DNA of 64,000 nt from Rhizobacter sp. AJA081-3 (GTDB lineage Bacteria; Pseudomonadota; Gammaproteobacteria; Burkholderiales; Burkholderiaceae_C), in assembly GCF_017795745.1 (NCBI RefSeq), contig NZ_CP059067.1, positions 1,550,001 through 1,614,000 of the forward strand, given 5' to 3'. This document shows, one piece after another, positions 62,440 to 64,000 of the stretch. Below the pieces are notes generated by a model. The model saw nothing but the letters and a program-made list of their open reading frames with translations, was not told where the DNA came from and did no database searches. Within the stretch, counting starts at the first letter, position 1. Each line of letters begins with the position of its first letter. Made by a program: the position numbers and the translations under genes.

Positions 62440-63267
62440 ATGGCACGCATCCTGGTTGTCGAGGACAACCCCATCAATCTCGAGCTGATGACCTACCTGC
62501 TGCGCGCCTGGGGGCATGAGACGATCAGCGCGACCGACGGGCAGGCCGGTCTCGAAGCCGCTCGCCGCGACAGGCCGGACCTGGTGGTGTGCGACATCCA
62601 GATGCCCGGTCTGGATGGCTACGAAGTGGCGCGCGCGCTGAAGGCCGATGCGGCGCTGTCCAGCGTACCGCTGGTGGCCGTGACCGCGTTTGCGATGGTG
62701 GGCGACCACGACCGCGCGCTGCGTGCCGGCTTCGACGGCCACTTCGCCAAGCCGATCGACCCGACGCAGTTCATGGCCGAACTGGCACGCTTTCTGCCCG
62801 CGGGACAGGCGGCCCCTCGGCCGTCGCCGACGCCGCCGCAGGGCGAGGTGGCCATGCAGCGGCCGGTCCGCCCGGAACTGTTCGCCCCGGCACCGGGCTT
62901 GGTGGTGCTGATGGTCGACGATACCGATGCCAACCTCGCCTTCAAGCTCAGCCTGCTGGAGCCGGCCGGCTACTCGGTGCTGACGGCCGGCGGCGGCGAC
63001 GAGGCGTTCGCGCTGGCACGCTCGCGGCGCGTCGATCTGATCCTGTCGGACGTGGTGATGCACGACGGCAGTGGTTTCGAACTGCTCGAGCGGGTGCGCT
63101 CGGACGCTGCGCTGCACGCCATGCCCTTCGTCTTTCTCACCGCCACGGCGCGAGACGACGCCTCGCGCGACCGCGGACTGGCCCTGGGCGCCGATGCCTA
63201 CCTGGTGCGGCCGATCGAGCCACAGAGCTTGCTCGCAGAGCTGCGCGAGCAACTGTCCGCCGGCTGA
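62440..63267 (+). CDS. Dual receiver-domain response regulator
   Basis: The 275-residue protein has two receiver domains and no DNA-binding or enzymatic output. Receiver 1 (about 1-125) has D52 (V-C-D-I-Q-M-P), T in A-V-T-A-F and Lys in F-A-K-P-I-D. Receiver 2 (about 152-272) has D204 (L-S-D-V-V-M-H) but Arg257 (L-V-R-P-I-E) where the conserved Lys is expected. The linker (125-150) is Pro-rich. It starts one base after the kinase stop, so the two are expressed together. It may act as a phosphate relay or sink or through protein contacts. Confidence 0.9.
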   Translation: MARILVVEDNPINLELMTYLLRAWGHETISATDGQAGLEAARRDRPDLVVCDIQMPGLDGYEVARALKADAALSSVPLVAVTAFAMVGDHDRALRAGFDGHFAKPIDPTQFMAELARFLPAGQAAPRPSPTPPQGEVAMQRPVRPELFAPAPGLVVLMVDDTDANLAFKLSLLEPAGYSVLTAGGGDEAFALARSRRVDLILSDVVMHDGSGFELLERVRSDAALHAMPFVFLTATARDDASRDRGLALGADAYLVRPIEPQSLLAELREQLSAG

Positions 63268-63306
63268 GCGCCAGGGCGCGCCCGCGGGCGGCGGCGCGGC
63301 GTCCGG

Positions 63307-63312
63307 GATAAT
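63307..63312 (+). promoter_or_regulatory. Candidate -10 box for ettA
   Basis: GATAAT stands 38 bases before the ettA ATG, just after the dual-receiver stop, in GC-rich DNA. No -35 hexamer is evident at 17 bases. A GCGGG-ATTC-CCCGC stem follows in the leader. Confidence 0.4.
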
Positions 63313-63350
63313 CGCGGGATTCCCCGCATCCCCGGATCGTCGAGAACCCA

Positions 63351-64000
<650 letters not shown>

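Overview
The window reads as chromosomal DNA of a high-GC betaproteobacterium of the order Burkholderiales. The evidence is the very high GC content, the ribF-ileS-lspA order, a paired two-subunit acyl-CoA dehydrogenase (pimeloyl-CoA type), YaeQ, a DUF3149 membrane peptide, PPK2 and frequent GTG/TTG starts with 1-4 base gene overlaps. A placement near the Rubrivivax/Leptothrix/Piscinibacter group is a guess. I see no rRNA, tRNA, insertion sequence, prophage or CRISPR array. Most of the window is ordinary core chromosome with a few accessory patches.

Layout. 0-5.3 kb: 3' part of a DUF4399 protein, then convergent lspA-ileS-ribF. 5.3-8.6 kb: a GAF/PAS/Fis regulator without an AAA+ domain, divergent from a PQQ alcohol dehydrogenase carrying the Asp-X-Asp signature of lanthanide enzymes, with its cytochrome c. 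8.6-16 kb: RsuA-type pseudouridine synthase, lipase-like lipoprotein, P1-family peptidase, an acyl-CoA dehydrogenase pair and a divergent MFS transporter with two palindromes between them, and a lipoprotein. 16-20 kb: a leftward cluster yajQ / retropepsin-like protease / GH13 enzyme, and rightward murB. 20.1-21.3 kb: a GRDP-like protein with a Cys/Gly tail, then a 545-base gene-free stretch holding two 104-base inverted repeat arms, the least explained structure in the window. 21.3-34.5 kb: ppnP, hybrid kinase, TPR-like protein, truncated exonuclease, acyl-CoA ligase, DUF924, S9 peptidase, GNAT, yaeQ, SRPBCC, Gfo/Idh/MocA oxidoreductase, glutathione reductase. 34.5-43.3 kb: OpgB/LTA-synthase-like enzyme, Dcp peptidase, five-PAS hybrid kinase, NADPH oxidoreductase, cold-shock gene with a clear terminator. 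43.3-54 kb: secreted His/Gly-tailed protein, LLM oxidoreductase, S4 protein, MesD-type methionine synthase, small outer-membrane barrel, 48-residue four-cysteine protein, 2OG-Fe oxygenase, DUF3149, second S9 peptidase, SDR, Tim44-like protein, a 13-codon leader ORF ahead of rsgA, hemerythrin. 54-64 kb: PPK2, an overlapping trio (NAD(P)-binding, MFS, RluA), RhlE-like helicase, MFS transporter, a kinase with a dual-receiver partner behind a 16-bp palindrome, and the 5' part of ettA.

Functional themes are translation and ribosome work (IleS, RsgA, EttA, two pseudouridine synthases, RhlE, cold-shock protein), periplasmic alcohol oxidation, acyl-CoA metabolism, phosphorelay signalling (three PAS histidine kinases, two of them hybrids with their own receiver), and secreted or lipoprotein hydrolases. 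Functions are assigned from motifs and remembered family features only; no database search was run.
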